NCBI RefSeq assembly: GCF_017873605.1
Contig: NZ_JAGGKI010000016.1
Coordinates: forward strand, 1-64,000
Length of the DNA: 64,000 bases
Direction of reading: 5' to 3'
From: Paenibacillus lactis
Lineage (GTDB): Bacteria > Bacillota > Bacilli > Paenibacillales > Paenibacillaceae
Shown in pieces: positions 41,821 to 50,755 of this stretch. The translations under genes and the position numbers were made by a program. The notes below the pieces were generated by a model. The model was not told the DNA's origin. It worked only from the letters and a program-made list of their open reading frames with translations, and ran no database searches. Each line of letters opens with the position of its first letter. The stretch's first letter is position 1.

Positions 41821-44800
41821 TCATTTCGGCTCAACCTCGTTCAGCGTCATTCGGTATTCCAAATCCTTCATGTACGTCCCATCCGCATGCCGGAAGATCA
41901 TTCCGATCGCCAAATCTCCGCCCGTTCCGCGAACAATCGCGATCAGCCGGTTAAGTCCTCCCGCCAGGGTAATCTCGCGTTCCGGATTCGGGACCCGTTC
42001 GCCGTTCAAATAGATAACGTACGGCGCGCCGGTCTGAATCTGCAGTCGTCCCGCGCGAGGCGCTGCGGATTCACCCGGCACCCATACGAAGCAGCTCAAA
42101 AACCACGGATCCTTGCCCGCATCCCGGATGAGCAAAGCTCCATCCGCTCTCCTGCGCTCTTTTTTCTGCATCCAGCCGTAAAGGCCCTCTCCTAAATTGT
42201 TCAGCGAAAAATCAGGATCGGTATAATATGCCTTCATCGCTTCGTAGTCGGCATAGGTCGGGCAGGGCAGCGCCATGACCGCCTCCACGGACCATGCCCC
42301 GTCATCCTTCTCGCTCTCAAGGAAGCCGTCGTCAAAGTCCGCGCCAAGATTGGCCAACAAACGTGCGTACAGCCTTCGTGCCTTGTCGCTGTCAGCGTCA
42401 AGCGACAGCTGTGAGCACAGGATGGAGCCGCCGCCCGCCTTGACCTCGATCAGGAATGCCCCGGATCCGCGCGCCTTGCTGCGATTCAGCTCAACCAGCG
42501 CGAGGCGGCTGTACTCCGAAGTGTAGCCGTTCACGAAGTAATCCTTCCAGGCGGTCCCTTCGGCGCTGGCCAACAATGTCGTTGCTTCCTGCACCTCCAG
42601 CCGGTGCGAGGCTAGCGGCCGGTTGGCGGCGTCCCGCGGCGACAGAAACACTTTGTCAAAGCCGAACAGATCAACCGGACTGAAGCCGCTCACCAGCTCC
42701 CCGGCGTCGCCCGCAGCCAGATGGAACGTTTCATGCGGCTCCACAAGCACCGGCCGGCCCAGCAGCCGGGCAAGCGCCTCCTGGTCGCAAGGCTCCGCCG
42801 GCAGGACAAGCACCCGTCCACCGGCTTCGGCATAATGCCTGATTGCCTCGGCGAGACCAGGGGCATCGAGCAGGCAAGCCTCTACAACCAGCATGCGGAG
42901 ATCTTTTGCAGATTGGGCAAAGCCGTCACCTTCACCAGCCGGTGCAGATTCCATGAGCGCCTCGGCATCAAGCAAAGCGCAGCGCAGCTGCAGCTTGTCG
43001 AGAAATGCCGCAGCCTCTCCGCCAGGCCGAACCAACGCGCCTGAGGGCCCAGCGTCATCCCCGGTTAATCCATCTGCGCGGCCCGCGTAAGCAAGCAGGT
43101 TGCGAAGCAGCAAGCAGGCTTGCGGAGCACGAGCGATATTGGCCATCAGCTCCAGCTGGTTCGCCAGCAACAAGCCGCGGCCGTTTCGGTATTCCAAGAG
43201 CGGGGTCCATAGATCCCCGCCGTCGCCGAAATCGCCTGCGCCGCATTCCAGAAGCATGGTGAAATCCCCGGCTGCCGGCTTCTCGAATGCTGCGCGAATG
43301 ATCGGCAGCGGTCCTTCCTCGCATAGCTCCTCCTGCCAGAACATTAAGTCCTCGTCTCCGATTCCCGACAGAACCGGATGGCGGTAATCGCCGGCATGGG
43401 CACGAAGGAACGGTCTTCGCGACAGCGTTAGCCGTCCCAGCGACAGCCCGGTCTGCTCCAGCATCACCAGATGTCCGCCTCGAGCAACGAAGTCTTTCAG
43501 CAAATCCTCGAGCGAGCCGTCCGGGTCCACCGTCCTGCTGCCGATGATGAGCAAGCCAGCGGCCGGCAGCTGGGCGATCGCCTCCCGATCCACCCGTTCG
43601 CAGCCGGGAACGAGCCTGCGGAGGATGTCGTAATCCTCTTCCGATCCCCAGTAGGCGGCCGGACGTTCGACGTCGACGGGATCGTGGAGCAAACTGGCTG
43701 ACACGAGCCGGAACTCTACGCGAAGCTCATGCATCCGCCGCCCGCCATGGAGCAGCACTGCCGAAAGCACGGCCACCCCTTCTCTCTTGACGGGTGCGGG
43801 AGTCCAGGTTATCCCGATTGTTCTAGATTCGGCAGGCTCTTGACGGAAGGCGAAGACCTGCTCATGAACGACCGCCTCTCCCTGTATGATCTTGCATTCA
43901 ATCCGTACCTCTTGCTCCGAGAGCGTATCATTGAAGACGTCAAAATGTCGGGTGATGGGCGCATCATCATAGAAGCAGCGATTATATTCAGACGCGAACA
44001 TCGTGACCGGCTTAAACGCCTCGGCCATGATGGCGAACGCCGGATTGGGCGCGTACATCGGATGATCAGGCAGCAGTCCGTTGTTGATCGTCAGCGAATA
44101 AGCCGGGATCCTTCGGGGCATTACACCGGGCAAGCCCGGTACCGATGGCGGAACCGCAGCATCGCGCTCCGGCATCGCCCTCATGAAGTAATGCGCGAAA
44201 TTGAACGTCGATATGCCGGAGACGCCTTGCCGCCGCGCATACTCTACGAATAAGCGCTCCTTCTGAGCCAGTCCTGCCGCACTCTCGTCTGTATCCCGGT
44301 ATGCCCTCAGCCCAACATACTGGCTGCTGTTCTGCGGACAGATGTACCACCATCCTCCGTGTTCGCCGTAGGTCAGCGGAACGGACCGGTCCCACTGAGC
44401 TATCGTGCCGTCGATGTTGTAATGTCGGCTTTCCACCTCCGTATGCGCTTTGGGCAGCAGCCGGTTGTCTCCTTCGGCGACGATCGGTCGCGTTGCGTCC
44501 AGTTCCCGGATCGCTTGGATGAAGCAGGGCATATGCAGCTTGTAACCGTCCCGTCCGTCCACCCAGCGCATTTCGTTCTGGAGGCTCCACATGATGACCG
44601 ACGGGTGATTCTTGTCCCGGCGAACGAGCCGCAAAACATGCATGCGGCAGTTGGCTATATAGTCGGGATGGTCGGCAAGCATCGATTTGGCCGATCCATA
44701 TATTGCCGTTTCGTCGACGATCAGCATCCCTTCTTCGTCGGCGATCCGCACGTAATCCTCCGGATACGGCTCGGCATGCAGACGAACGCTGTTGATCCCG

Positions 44801-46053
44801 ATGGAACGGCACATCCGGTACCAATTACGGATGTACGCTTCCGTCTGCTGCAGCCCACCTTGAAAATGCCATGAATCGCCGCGAAGCCGGATCGGGATGC
44901 CATTCAGCATAAACCGCGGGCCTTCGCACCAAAACTCGCGGAAGCCAAACACTTCAACACGTTGATCGACAACCTGCCCGCCATCCAGCAATTCAACTTC
45001 GGCCGCATACAGAAACGGCGTATCCGGGTCCCACAGCTTGGCATCCCGCCAATCCAGGCTGAAAGCGGCACGGTAAACAGCTCCGCCGCGATCGTTTACG
45101 CACAGCCGGAGATGTGAAGCCGCTTCAAAAACGAAGTGCTCCGCCGGCCGCTCCGCTTGAAGGACCGGCGGTCCCCCTTGGGCGAGCCCTCTTCGAGCCG
45201 TGCCGCTTCCGTGTTCGAGCATCTCACGCTCCGTGCCCGTTCCTCCGAGCGTGCAAACCTGCAGCGGTTTGCCATCATCAGCCGCTTGCCGGCCGCTCCC
45301 GCTGCCAGGGAAATCTCGATGATTCAGCAGCTGATCATCCCGCTGCGATATCACTCCGATTTTCCGGATATTCACTCTGACGCGGAGCGAGTCTGAGGCC
45401 GCCTCCGGATCGGTTGTTCCGGCCAACACATCCAGCTCAAACCGGCCTTTCCGGACGGATGTACGGATCGTAACATCCTCTATGGATAGGGGAGGATAGC
45501 TCTCCAAATATATATCCTGCCATATCCCCCGGGCGACATTGCCAAACCAGGAGCCCGTCAGACCTGTCACCTTCTCCATGCCAGACGGGAGCGTCACTTT
45601 GTCGAAGCTTCCGCATACGACATGGAGATGATGCTCACTCCCCTGGCCGACCTTAGGCGTAATATCTAATCGCAGCGGCAGATAGCCGTCTTCCCATACG
45701 GCAACTTCTTCCCGATCGAGAAAGATGACGGCCTTTTGCATAATGCCGTCCAGGCGCAGCACGATTCGCTGCCCGGCCATGTCCTCGGGAATCCGAAAGC
45801 TTCGATGCAGCACGCCAGCCTCCGCTTCGTCCCATTCTTTCGGGTAGCCGTAAAGGTCCATCGGAGCATATCCGTGCTCGGGAATTTCACCGAACGTTTT
45901 GCCATTCGCCTGCCTGTAGGAGCGCCGCCAGCTGGACGGGACTTGCACCCGCCGCGATTCGTATACAAGCTCATCCGGCAGCCGCCTCCACTGCGTCTGG
46001 CCATACAACGGCATAAAATCCCATTCCCCGTTCAGACACACCCGATTACGCAT
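41821..46053 (-). CDS. Large GH2-family glycoside hydrolase
   Basis: The 1410-residue enzyme begins with the GH2 sugar-binding jelly roll (L-N-G-E-W-D-F to about residue 190), then an Ig-like sandwich and a TIM barrel with D-E-T-A-I-Y-G. The acid/base is E494 in S-L-Q-N-E-M; Y-G-E-H-G-G near residue 570 holds the probable nucleophile. Residues about 850-1250 contain two glutamine-amidotransferase-like, non-catalytic domains; the C-terminus has a further beta domain. There is no signal peptide, so it is intracellular. Residues about 235-320 are a Gly/Ser/Arg-rich insert. It is coupled to the gene at 46046. Confidence 0.9.
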   Translation of the reverse strand: MRNRVCLNGEWDFMPLYGQTQWRRLPDELVYESRRVQVPSSWRRSYRQANGKTFGEIPEHGYAPMDLYGYPKEWDEAEAGVLHRSFRIPEDMAGQRIVLRLDGIMQKAVIFLDREEVAVWEDGYLPLRLDITPKVGQGSEHHLHVVCGSFDKVTLPSGMEKVTGLTGSWFGNVARGIWQDIYLESYPPLSIEDVTIRTSVRKGRFELDVLAGTTDPEAASDSLRVRVNIRKIGVISQRDDQLLNHRDFPGSGSGRQAADDGKPLQVCTLGGTGTEREMLEHGSGTARRGLAQGGPPVLQAERPAEHFVFEAASHLRLCVNDRGGAVYRAAFSLDWRDAKLWDPDTPFLYAAEVELLDGGQVVDQRVEVFGFREFWCEGPRFMLNGIPIRLRGDSWHFQGGLQQTEAYIRNWYRMCRSIGINSVRLHAEPYPEDYVRIADEEGMLIVDETAIYGSAKSMLADHPDYIANCRMHVLRLVRRDKNHPSVIMWSLQNEMRWVDGRDGYKLHMPCFIQAIRELDATRPIVAEGDNRLLPKAHTEVESRHYNIDGTIAQWDRSVPLTYGEHGGWWYICPQNSSQYVGLRAYRDTDESAAGLAQKERLFVEYARRQGVSGISTFNFAHYFMRAMPERDAAVPPSVPGLPGVMPRRIPAYSLTINNGLLPDHPMYAPNPAFAIMAEAFKPVTMFASEYNRCFYDDAPITRHFDVFNDTLSEQEVRIECKIIQGEAVVHEQVFAFRQEPAESRTIGITWTPAPVKREGVAVLSAVLLHGGRRMHELRVEFRLVSASLLHDPVDVERPAAYWGSEEDYDILRRLVPGCERVDREAIAQLPAAGLLIIGSRTVDPDGSLEDLLKDFVARGGHLVMLEQTGLSLGRLTLSRRPFLRAHAGDYRHPVLSGIGDEDLMFWQEELCEEGPLPIIRAAFEKPAAGDFTMLLECGAGDFGDGGDLWTPLLEYRNGRGLLLANQLELMANIARAPQACLLLRNLLAYAGRADGLTGDDAGPSGALVRPGGEAAAFLDKLQLRCALLDAEALMESAPAGEGDGFAQSAKDLRMLVVEACLLDAPGLAEAIRHYAEAGGRVLVLPAEPCDQEALARLLGRPVLVEPHETFHLAAGDAGELVSGFSPVDLFGFDKVFLSPRDAANRPLASHRLEVQEATTLLASAEGTAWKDYFVNGYTSEYSRLALVELNRSKARGSGAFLIEVKAGGGSILCSQLSLDADSDKARRLYARLLANLGADFDDGFLESEKDDGAWSVEAVMALPCPTYADYEAMKAYYTDPDFSLNNLGEGLYGWMQKKERRRADGALLIRDAGKDPWFLSCFVWVPGESAAPRAGRLQIQTGAPYVIYLNGERVPNPEREITLAGGLNRLIAIVRGTGGDLAIGMIFRHADGTYMKDLEYRMTLNEVEPK

Positions 46054-46606
46054 CGTTCATTCCCTTCCTTTCATCATAAACTCGCAAGTCCAGCACCAGC
46101 TCCAGCTCCCGCCAAATCTCCTGTCCAGCTGGAACATCCCCCCATTTGATGAAATGCGGCTCCATCACCTCTGCCCAATTGTCCGGTCGAAGCTTCGTGT
46201 TCAGCTTTCCTTCGTACGGGGCGGGCTCGATCGTGGCCGGGAGCTCGGAATAGAAGAAGAGCACCGTCTCGTGCATGCCGATGATCCCATACTTGTCGCC
46301 GTCGCCCGGCCGCTCTTCCTGGTATTGATAATGGTAATACACGTAGCTTGCAGCCTCTTTCGGCTTTAAACGAGCGATCCTTCCGTACGGCAAGCTGTTT
46401 TCGTTCCTGCGCTTCCAGTGCAGCTCCGAAACGGGGGATTGATAATGAAAAATATCGATCATCGGCGCCCACCTCCGTCCCGGTTCTGCGCCGGGCCATG
46501 CCGCCAGCCAGGCATCGGCTTCCGGCAGCAAGCTTTCCGGGCGTACCGGCCCGCGTAGGCATTCGTAATATAGGAACAATCCGCTTCCGTTCGCAAACAA
46601 GCTCAT
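46046..46606 (-). CDS. Conserved hypothetical protein coupled to GH2
   Basis: The 186-residue soluble protein (MSLFANGSGLFLYYECLRGP onward) is rich in aromatic residues, with beta-type stretches S-Y-V-Y-Y-H-Y-Q-Y-Q and T-V-L-F-F-Y-S-E-L. I do not recognise the family. Its 3' end overlaps the GH2 start by eight bases, and its ATG overlaps the stop of a 40-codon ORF by three, so the three form one translation unit. It may be a sugar-binding or mutarotase-like accessory of the GH2 enzyme; this is only context. Confidence 0.7.
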   Translation of the reverse strand: MSLFANGSGLFLYYECLRGPVRPESLLPEADAWLAAWPGAEPGRRWAPMIDIFHYQSPVSELHWKRRNENSLPYGRIARLKPKEAASYVYYHYQYQEERPGDGDKYGIIGMHETVLFFYSELPATIEPAPYEGKLNTKLRPDNWAEVMEPHFIKWGDVPAGQEIWRELELVLDLRVYDERKGMNDA

Positions 46607-46725
46607 TCTGGATCATGCTGACGTTCCATGGCTTTCTCGGCCGCGAACCTAATCCGCTCCTCGCGTAAACCGGAAACGGCGTCCATATTGCCGATTCCTT
46701 CGGCTCTATATAAGCAGCGCTTCAT
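46603..46725 (-). CDS. 40-residue ORF at the head of the GH2 operon
   Basis: ATG 46725 follows GGAGGTGTGTT, an excellent ribosome site. The peptide begins MKRCLYRAEGIGNMD, is charged and mostly helical, and ends H-D-P-E. Its TGA overlaps the ATG of the next gene (ATGA). It shows no match to known families, but the ribosome site and overlap support expression. Confidence 0.5.
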   Translation of the reverse strand: MKRCLYRAEGIGNMDAVSGLREERIRFAAEKAMERQHDPE

Positions 46726-46809
46726 AACACACCTCCAAACGTGAAATTATGAGTTAGCCACTGTCACAGGAATTGTGTCTGCTACAAACTTCACTTGCCC
46801 GATTCCGGA

Positions 46810-46848
46810 TATAAAAGGCGCTGCCCCCCGATCGCGGGAGGAAGCGCC
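46810..46848 (-). terminator. Intrinsic terminator after the beta-helix gene
   Basis: GGCGCT and AGCGCC close a stem with an inner CCC/GGG part, followed on the minus strand by TTTTATAT. It separates the importer/beta-helix operon from the GH2 operon. Confidence 0.8.
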
Positions 46849-46852
46849 GCAT

Positions 46853-49800
46853 TTAAGAGACCACGGTGAAGCGAATGTTGTCAAACAGCATATAATCGAA
46901 ACCGCTCACGTAAAAGCCCACTTTCCCGGATGGCCTGTGATTCGGATCAGTGCCGGCCAGTCTTGACTCGCCGTCGACGTAAACCGCAACGTCTCCGTCC
47001 TTCACGATAATCTTGACTGCATATTCCGTGTCCGGCTGCAGGTCCCGATGCGGCAAGGCGGACTCGGCGATCTTCTGCCAAGCCGTATCATACAGGATCC
47101 AGGCGGATGTTCCGTCCGGACGCGTACGATAGCCGATTCGAGTCGAGCCGGTGGCATCCTGCCGATCAAAGACATACATCGTGCCGTCGTCCGGCATGAC
47201 AGCCGGGGTCTTCAGGGTGAAATCAAGCTCATACGATTGGAAAGCCCTGTCCAGCAGCCCCGTTGCCCCGTTCAAGATTTTGTAGCGCCGATTGCCGTCC
47301 GGATCCACAGCGATGCTCCGGTTCGGGTCTACCGGCCATCCATTGCCCCCTGTCTCAAAATCGGTTTCATGCATGATGCTCGAAACGGTTACCTTGATAT
47401 CCGCTTTGACGAGCGGATTGGCAACGGATACGGCCGTGACGGTCGTCTCGCCTTCATATACGGCGCTGACGACCCCCGTATCGCTCACCTCCGCTACGGC
47501 CGGATCGGCGGATTGCCAGATCACGCCGGTGTCCGGGGTGCCGGCGGGGTCGAACGTCAGCTCAAGCTGCCGCTGCTCCCCGGCGGCAAGCCGCACTTCG
47601 CGTTCCGAAGGAATAATGCCGGCCAGCTCCGTCGTCAGCGCTTTGAACCGGATGTCGTCAAACAGCATGTGGGTGACGTTGTTCACGTAGAATCCGACCT
47701 TGCCCGCCTCGTTATGGCCGGGATCGGCAGCCTTCAGGCGGAATTGGCCGTCCACGTACACGCTGATCTCGCCGCCATGCACAAGGATTTTGATCTCGTA
47801 CTCCGTATTCGGCTTTAAATCGTGGCCGGGCAGCTTCAGTTCGTGAAGAATCGTCCAAGCGGCGTTATACAGCAGCCAGGATGATGTGCCGTCCGGGCGG
47901 GTTTTGTAGCCGACGCGGGTAGAGCCGCTGCCGGCCTGGCGGTTGAACACGTACAGGGTCGCGTTTTCCCCGATCGACTCCGGCGTCTTCAGCTTGAAGC
48001 TCAGCTCATAATCGGAAAAGGTTTTGGCGCTTAGAGCGGTAGCGCCATTAAGAATTTTGTACCAGCGGTTGTCCCCTTCCTTGACGATGCTGCGGTTCGC
48101 ATCCTGCGGCCAGCCGTTAGCCCCTGACTCGAAATCGGTGAAATCCATGATGCCGTCTCCGGCCTCGACCGTAACGTCCACCGTTGCCGTGAGCTGCGGA
48201 TTCTCCGCCGATGCCACCGTAATGACCGTCTGGCCGACCTCCTGACCTGTAACGATGCCGTTATCGTCGACCGCAGCGATGGCGGGATCCGTCGATGTGA
48301 AGACCAGCTTCGGATTATCGGCGTTCCATGGCAGAACCGCCGTGCGCAGCTTTACCGTTTTCCACCGGTCCACCGTAACCTCGTCGTCATAAACCACGAC
48401 GCCTTCGACCGGGTATCCGTCCGGGCTGTTGGTCGTGCCCGCTTTCCCGTGGATGCCGATCTCATGGAACGGGATATCGGGAAAGCCGGGTATCGCCTCG
48501 AATACTTGAGCATCCATTCGAAGCGACAGGTCGCCTCCCGCCAAGTTGACGAAGCCGGGATCCTCGTCGGTTACCCAGTTATCCGCATATTGGACAAGAT
48601 TGAATTTGTCGTACGCGCCTTCCTCGTTCGTCGTCGAACTGCGTGGTACCGTCGGATTGTAGACGACGTTGCCGTGGAATGTATTCGTATCCGGATAATA
48701 GCGGTTTTCCGTGAAAAAGTTCGCGAGTTCCGGATACTTGGCCAGGTACGGCGTGCCGACAAAGTCGTTGTTGGCTTCGAACAGCGCCCTCCATTTCGGC
48801 ATGTAATTCAGCGGCACCTGATCATCCGGCTCGTCGCCGAGGAACAAGTCGGCATAGTCGTACGGAACCTTGCTGTCTACGAATATATTGTTGCGGGTCA
48901 AGATATGGGCCCCGCCGTTATTTTTGATCGCCGAGTTGCCCATTTTGTAGAATATATTCTCGTCGATCTTCAGTCCCATCGTGAAGTTGTCGGGATAGAC
49001 GCCTTCAACGCCAGGCTTGCTCTCCCCGATATGGTGGAAGTAATTGCGGCGGATGACGGTGCCGCGCTGCTGCGGCGTCTCGCCCGCGTTCATATAAATG
49101 GCGCCGAGATCGGAGAACGTTTTGCATACGTCGTAAATGTTGTTGTACTCCACCAGATGATCATTGCCGAATATCAGCACGCCGGGATGCGGTGCGTCAT
49201 GCAGCTCGTTGTTCGACATGCGGTTGCCCACTCCGGACAAGAGCACGCCGGGGTTGTAAGCTTTATGATAATAAGCGAAGTCATGAATGTGCGAATTCTC
49301 CACCGCGTTGTTGCCCGGAGCGAGGGTAGTCTTGTCGCCACCGGTGAGCGTAACGGCAGTGCCCCCGATATGATGGATGTGGGTGTTCTCGATTTTATGA
49401 TCTGTTCCCGGCACTCCGGCAAAGTCGTTATAATGGAATCGGCTCTGGGTGTTCACCAGCACGCCGCTGTTGGTGAAATTGCGGATTTCGCTTTGCAGAA
49501 TGCGCATGTGGCTTCCGCCCATGAACACAACCGCCGAATCGCGCCCATTCTCCAGAATAAGCTCGGAGAAATCAATATAGGATGCATCGATCGCATTGAT
49601 CATCGGTGTTTTCAGCATCGTTACTTCAATGGATGGATCGGCGGTCATAAATTCGGCGTTCGGCAGAAAATACAGCTTCCCGGTTTGGCGGTCGATATAA
49701 TACTCGCCTGGCATATCGATCTCCTCGAGCAGGTTTTGCGCAAAATGGAAATCCGGGTACCAATTCTTGAAGATGCCGCTCATCTCGCCGTAACGGAGCG

Positions 49801-50626
49801 TTATGCTCTTGGCTTCCGTGTCGATGGCGGCGATTTGGTTGTAGGACCATTCCCAGCTATACCCGAAAATGCCGTCCAGCCAAATATCATCCGCCTGCGT
49901 CCAATATTGCGGCCTGTCATACGTGTAAGTGAAAGTGCCGCCCCGCTTATGAACCTCCCCGTCCGGACTTTTTCGAGTCGGTCCGGGATCGAGGATTTCG
50001 TCCATTTGCACCGTTCCCTCGTTCGGCCAGCGTGCCAATGTCATCCCTTCCCCACCGACGTACAGCTCCATCGGCGGAACCTTGCTCAAATCGTTGGCCA
50101 AATAATATCCGTGCCGGCTCATCTCTCCGTAATCCGTGATGCCGAGTGAAGCCAGGTCGGCGACCAGGACTTTGCTTCTGGCCTCCTCGCTAATGATGCG
50201 ATTCAGAATGGCCGTGTCGGTAACCGGAACGAACGCGGATTTCTCAAGCCTCCTTGAGCCGGACAATATGACCGTCTCACCCGGATAAGCCGTGTACGTG
50301 ATCGGCTTGCCGGCTTCCCCCGAATCCTGGGCGTTCAGCTCGAAGCTTGCCGTCCGCTCGTAACGCCCTTCGCGAAGATAGACCGTGACGCCTCCCCTCG
50401 GCAGCCCTTTCTTTGCTTTCAGCGCACGGATGGTATCCCGCGCTTTTTCCAACGTTCGAAACGGTTTGTTCTTCGTCCCTTTGTTCGAATCACTTCCGTC
50501 CGGAGCGACGTAATAGGCCGTCCCGTGCGGATTGCCGTAGGCCGATGCCGTGTCGGTCATCATTGCAAACGGATGCAGCGCGAATAGCAGGCTTGCAGCC
50601 AGCGCAGCAAGCAAAAGCTTTTTCAT
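46853..50626 (-). CDS. Secreted right-handed beta-helix enzyme (GH141-like)
   Basis: Signal peptide residues 1-29; then Y-V-A-P-D-G-S-D-S-N-K-G-T and K-P-F-R-T-L-E-K-A, the usual entry of secreted beta-helix polysaccharide enzymes. Residues about 40-700 are the beta-helix with many N-x-I-x-x repeats (H-I-H-H-I-G-G-T-A-V, Y-N-N-I-Y-D-V), similar to GH141-type pectin enzymes. Residues about 740-1257 hold two copies of a Big_2-like repeat followed by a lectin-like module ending M-L-F-D-D/N-I-R-F. ATG 50626 fits the AGGAG spacing; ATG 50629 is also possible. It follows the LplABC importer on one strand. Confidence 0.87.
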   Translation of the reverse strand: MKKLLLAALAASLLFALHPFAMMTDTASAYGNPHGTAYYVAPDGSDSNKGTKNKPFRTLEKARDTIRALKAKKGLPRGGVTVYLREGRYERTASFELNAQDSGEAGKPITYTAYPGETVILSGSRRLEKSAFVPVTDTAILNRIISEEARSKVLVADLASLGITDYGEMSRHGYYLANDLSKVPPMELYVGGEGMTLARWPNEGTVQMDEILDPGPTRKSPDGEVHKRGGTFTYTYDRPQYWTQADDIWLDGIFGYSWEWSYNQIAAIDTEAKSITLRYGEMSGIFKNWYPDFHFAQNLLEEIDMPGEYYIDRQTGKLYFLPNAEFMTADPSIEVTMLKTPMINAIDASYIDFSELILENGRDSAVVFMGGSHMRILQSEIRNFTNSGVLVNTQSRFHYNDFAGVPGTDHKIENTHIHHIGGTAVTLTGGDKTTLAPGNNAVENSHIHDFAYYHKAYNPGVLLSGVGNRMSNNELHDAPHPGVLIFGNDHLVEYNNIYDVCKTFSDLGAIYMNAGETPQQRGTVIRRNYFHHIGESKPGVEGVYPDNFTMGLKIDENIFYKMGNSAIKNNGGAHILTRNNIFVDSKVPYDYADLFLGDEPDDQVPLNYMPKWRALFEANNDFVGTPYLAKYPELANFFTENRYYPDTNTFHGNVVYNPTVPRSSTTNEEGAYDKFNLVQYADNWVTDEDPGFVNLAGGDLSLRMDAQVFEAIPGFPDIPFHEIGIHGKAGTTNSPDGYPVEGVVVYDDEVTVDRWKTVKLRTAVLPWNADNPKLVFTSTDPAIAAVDDNGIVTGQEVGQTVITVASAENPQLTATVDVTVEAGDGIMDFTDFESGANGWPQDANRSIVKEGDNRWYKILNGATALSAKTFSDYELSFKLKTPESIGENATLYVFNRQAGSGSTRVGYKTRPDGTSSWLLYNAAWTILHELKLPGHDLKPNTEYEIKILVHGGEISVYVDGQFRLKAADPGHNEAGKVGFYVNNVTHMLFDDIRFKALTTELAGIIPSEREVRLAAGEQRQLELTFDPAGTPDTGVIWQSADPAVAEVSDTGVVSAVYEGETTVTAVSVANPLVKADIKVTVSSIMHETDFETGGNGWPVDPNRSIAVDPDGNRRYKILNGATGLLDRAFQSYELDFTLKTPAVMPDDGTMYVFDRQDATGSTRIGYRTRPDGTSAWILYDTAWQKIAESALPHRDLQPDTEYAVKIIVKDGDVAVYVDGESRLAGTDPNHRPSGKVGFYVSGFDYMLFDNIRFTVVS

Positions 50627-50755
50627 CATTTGCTCTCCTTCCTCCAAGTGGGGTACGGACAGCCATACCGCGAAGCACGGCATAGTCGTCCCAGGACAGC
50701 AGGTTTCTCTCGGGCGCTTAGGTGCCTATCCCTTAACGTTTGTCCGGGCCGACGA

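Noticed and set aside
48449-50149. 566-codon ORF antisense to the beta-helix gene
   Set aside because: It is a long shadow frame caused by GC-biased codon positions; the minus-strand protein has signal peptide and domains.
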